This document shows positions 33,818-35,992 of a stretch of DNA of 35,992 bases, one piece after another. The stretch's first letter is position 1. Each line of letters starts with the position of its first letter. Where the stretch lies: positions 1-35,992 of the forward strand of contig JAUVCH010000032.1 of the NCBI GenBank assembly GCA_030595795.1, in the 5' to 3' direction. The DNA is from Gammaproteobacteria bacterium (lineage in GTDB: Bacteria; Pseudomonadota; Gammaproteobacteria; GCA-001735895). The position numbers were made by a program, and so were the translations under genes. The notes under the pieces are model-generated. The model had not been told where the DNA came from. It did not search any database and was given only the letters and a program-made list of their open reading frames with translations.

Positions 33818-34543
33818 TTAACTCTGATATTTTTGCACCGAACTTAGTATGCCACGCAAAATATTCACCTCGGTTTTACTCAATTCTACTCGCTGATACA
33901 GACGGCGTAAGCGTTGCATGAGTAATCCGGGGTTTTCGGGGTCAAGAAATTCGGTAGTTTCCAGCACTTGTTGTAGATGTGACATATAGCCTTCGATATC
34001 GTGAGCTGTTGCCGATGGCTCGCCCTCATCTACATTGGCTGACTTACTGTTCGACAAGTTTTGATAAATCTCATAGCACATGACCTGAATTGCGGAAGCC
34101 ACGTTGAGTGAGCTGAAATCAGGATTTGTAGGAATAGACACCATGTAGTTACAAAGTGCCAGTTCATCATTACTTAAACCGGAATGCTCTCTTCCAAATA
34201 CCAGCGCCGCTCTGGAGCCGACACCTTTACTGATTATTTCCTGACTGATTTGTTGCGGGTTCATTTCCGGCCAGGGCAACGAGCGATGTCGAGCCGTCAA
34301 ACCCGCTACAAGGTGACAATCGGCGATCGCTTCCTGTAATGAGTTAACGGTTCTGCGTTGATCCAGAATATCGTGTGCGCCTGATGAACGCGCATAGGCA
34401 ATTTCTCCTACCGGACATTGCGGCTCTACCAGTACCAGATTACTAAAACACATGTTATGCATTACCCTGGCAGCAGCCCCAATATTACCAGGATGGGTAG
34501 TACCCACCATGACGATGACGATATCGATATGGTCGATAGGCAT
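33818..34543 (-). CDS. trmJ: tRNA (cytidine/uridine-2'-O-)-methyltransferase TrmJ
   Basis: SPOUT-fold RNA methyltransferase that 2'-O-methylates position 32 of tRNAs; 241 residues from ATG 34543 (E. coli 246). Family motifs are TTHPGNIGAAARVM, LVEPQCP, LVFGREHSGLSNDEL and FSSLNVASAIQVMCYEI (the knot). The C-terminal helix ends ELSKTEVNILRGIL. The frame extends upstream with ATG 34582 and 34567 as alternative starts; 34543 best fits the family length. A -10 (TATAGT, minus strand, 34626-34631) fits any of these. It is divergent from suhB, as is usual in gammaproteobacteria. Confidence 0.93.
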   Translation of the reverse strand: MPIDHIDIVIVMVGTTHPGNIGAAARVMHNMCFSNLVLVEPQCPVGEIAYARSSGAHDILDQRRTVNSLQEAIADCHLVAGLTARHRSLPWPEMNPQQISQEIISKGVGSRAALVFGREHSGLSNDELALCNYMVSIPTNPDFSSLNVASAIQVMCYEIYQNLSNSKSANVDEGEPSATAHDIEGYMSHLQQVLETTEFLDPENPGLLMQRLRRLYQRVELSKTEVNILRGILSSVQKYQS

Positions 34544-34657
34544 TGCTTTATTCGCTTTGTCCTGCATATTTTCTTTAACCATGTATCTCTGGTGTAAATC
34601 AGGGTCGTTTGTTAGACTGCGCGCCACTATAACACAGCCCTACCGGACCTTAGCACC

Positions 34658-35443
34658 ATGCAACCCTTGTTAAATATTGCAATTCGAGCCGCCCGAAGTG
34701 CAGGGGATTTTATCGTCCGCAAAATGAATAAACTATCCGAATTGCAGATTGAAACTAAATCACCAAACGATTTTGTAACCGAGGTTGACCGGCAGGCCGA
34801 AGTACGAATCATCGATACCTTACTCAAAGCCTATCCAAATCACAGCATACTTGCTGAGGAATCGGGGGAAATCAAAGGTGACGAAGATTACCGATGGATT
34901 ATCGACCCACTTGACGGCACCACGAATTATTTACATGGGTTTCCACATTTTGCCGTATCGATCGCCTGTCAACACAATGGCCGACTCGAACATGCGGTCA
35001 TTTACGACCCGTTAAAGCAGGAACTGTTTACCGCTAGTAGAGGTGACGGCGCGACCCTGAACAATCGTCGGATTCGGGTAACCAATTTGAAAACCACCAA
35101 GGGTGCTTTGCTTGGCACCGGGTTCCCGTTTAAAGATAGAGATCAGTTGGACCAATTCCTTAAACTATTCAACGAATTTTTCGCCAGCGCCAGTGATATT
35201 AGGCGTGCTGGTTCAGCCGCTCTCGACCTTGCCTATGTTGCCTCGGGCCGTCTCGATGGTTTCTGGGAGTCGGGTTTGCAATCCTGGGATATCGCCGCAG
35301 GCGCCTTACTCATTCGAGAGGCCGGGGGAATAGTCGGTGACTTCAGGGGCGAGGAAAATTATCTGGCCAATGGCGAAATCATTGCCGGTAATCCTCGATT
35401 ATTTGGCGATATGGTAAGAAAAATACAACCATATTTAGATTAA
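34658..35443 (+). CDS. suhB: Inositol monophosphatase family protein SuhB
   Basis: Mg-dependent phosphatase and, in E. coli, a NusA/rRNA transcription antitermination partner; 261 residues. Metal-site motifs are AEESGEI (~residue 68), WIIDPLDGTTNYLHGFPHFAVSIA (~85) and WDIAAGALLIREAGG (~211), with the SuhB-typical FRRxGSAALDLAYVA region present as DIRRAGSAALDLAYVA. The start MQPLLNIAIRAARSAGDF matches E. coli MHPMLNIAVRAARKAGN. It begins a short operon with the downstream phosphodiesterase (4-bp gap). Confidence 0.95.
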   Translation: MQPLLNIAIRAARSAGDFIVRKMNKLSELQIETKSPNDFVTEVDRQAEVRIIDTLLKAYPNHSILAEESGEIKGDEDYRWIIDPLDGTTNYLHGFPHFAVSIACQHNGRLEHAVIYDPLKQELFTASRGDGATLNNRRIRVTNLKTTKGALLGTGFPFKDRDQLDQFLKLFNEFFASASDIRRAGSAALDLAYVASGRLDGFWESGLQSWDIAAGALLIREAGGIVGDFRGEENYLANGEIIAGNPRLFGDMVRKIQPYLD

Positions 35444-35447
35444 CCGC

Positions 35448-35987
35448 ATGACCTCCTCGAACATAAATTTTGTCACTACTGTGGCTATTATTTCTGATAC
35501 ACACGGTCTACTAGACTCGAGAATCGCTGATATTATCAGGCAATCCGATATTGCTATTCATGCAGGGGATATTGGTGATGCTTCAATCCTGCAAGCCATG
35601 CAACCCAAAACCGGCCGCGTAATAGCGGTGGCTGGCAATAACGATCATCCAGTTCTGTGGCCAGCGAATCAATCGGAAACGCTTGAAACTATTCCAGAAA
35701 TTATCGAATTTGATTTACCGGGTGGCCGAGTCTCTATTGAACACGGCGACCGACATGACAGTGTATCCCCCGATCATCAGTCACTACGCGAAGCATTTCC
35801 CGACAGCCGCCTGGTCGTTTACGGGCATACGCATAAGATGATCGTAGATGAACAGCAGCTTCCATGGATAGCAAATCCCGGGGCAGCGGGAAATACGCGC
35901 ACGCATGGCGGCCCATCCTGTTTATTGCTAACTGTAAACGACAATGACTGGGAGATTGAGAGTATCCGCTTCAAAGACCAGGTTTAA
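35448..35987 (+). CDS. YfcE-like metallophosphoesterase
   Basis: Calcineurin-like phosphoesterase of 179 residues in the YfcE/MJ0936 group. Metal-binding motifs are IISDTHG (~residue 16), HAGDIGD (~37), AGNNDH (~62), EHGDRHD (~102) and VYGHTHKM (~126). IANPGAAG is also typical. The group has phosphodiesterase activity on artificial substrates; the natural substrate is unknown. Co-directional with suhB, 4 bp apart. It ends 5 bases before the window edge. Confidence 0.92.
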   Translation: MTSSNINFVTTVAIISDTHGLLDSRIADIIRQSDIAIHAGDIGDASILQAMQPKTGRVIAVAGNNDHPVLWPANQSETLETIPEIIEFDLPGGRVSIEHGDRHDSVSPDHQSLREAFPDSRLVVYGHTHKMIVDEQQLPWIANPGAAGNTRTHGGPSCLLLTVNDNDWEIESIRFKDQV

Positions 35988-35992
35988 ACTTA

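Overview
The window looks like a chromosomal segment of a non-enteric gammaproteobacterium of moderate GC. Three things support this: the ubiquinone gene ubiG, the Pseudomonas-like block mtaD-ubiG-mupP-yciK beside gyrA, and the gammaproteobacterial suhB/trmJ/isc neighbourhood. I see no phage, insertion sequence, CRISPR array, tRNA or rRNA. Genes are densely packed, with many 1-4 bp stop/start overlaps. Only one stretch longer than 300 bases has no gene.

Layout. 1-541: 5' end of gyrA (minus strand), running off the window. 745-4187: mtaD, ubiG, a MupP-like sugar-phosphate phosphatase and a divergent YciK-like reductase (plus). 4214-8272: dnaE and rnhB (minus). 8308-11482: gnnA-gnnB-lpxB (plus), which predicts a lipid A containing 2,3-diamino-2,3-dideoxyglucose. 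11510-12619: a plant-SABATH-like carboxyl methyltransferase. 12621-13670: a persulfide dioxygenase-rhodanese fusion (minus). 13797-14411: a membrane-anchored NERD-domain protein. 14542-19410: a TakP-like TRAP transporter whose large permease carries a helical extension of about 330 residues, followed by an AEC-family carrier (19430-20317) and a DUF192 protein (minus).

21028-25661 is a complete DSF (diffusible signal factor) quorum-sensing locus. It has rpfG (REC plus HD-GYP) and rpfC (five-TM hybrid kinase) converging on rpfF (DSF synthase). A perfect CRP/Clp-type palindrome lies upstream of rpfF and a degenerate one upstream of rpfG. This suggests a loop in which RpfC senses DSF, RpfG degrades c-di-GMP and a Clp-like regulator feeds back on the locus.

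26112-31076 is an isc iron-sulfur operon (iscR-iscS-iscA-hscB-hscA-fdx-iscX, minus strand) with three linked anomalies. The scaffold gene iscU is absent; only 10 bp separate iscS and iscA. IscR has lost three of its four cluster ligands. The cysteine desulfurase is NifS-like and lacks the C-terminal tail that E. coli IscS uses to dock IscU. The HscA/HscB chaperones, whose known client is IscU, remain. The iscR promoter still has a good Type 1 IscR site. I regard this as the most unusual part of the window.

31193-33718 is a Cpx-like envelope-stress module (Spy/CpxP-like protein, response regulator, histidine kinase) inserted between iscR and trmJ. A triple GTAAC repeat with 10-bp spacing lies upstream. 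33818-34543 trmJ (minus) diverges from suhB and a YfcE-like phosphodiesterase at the right end.
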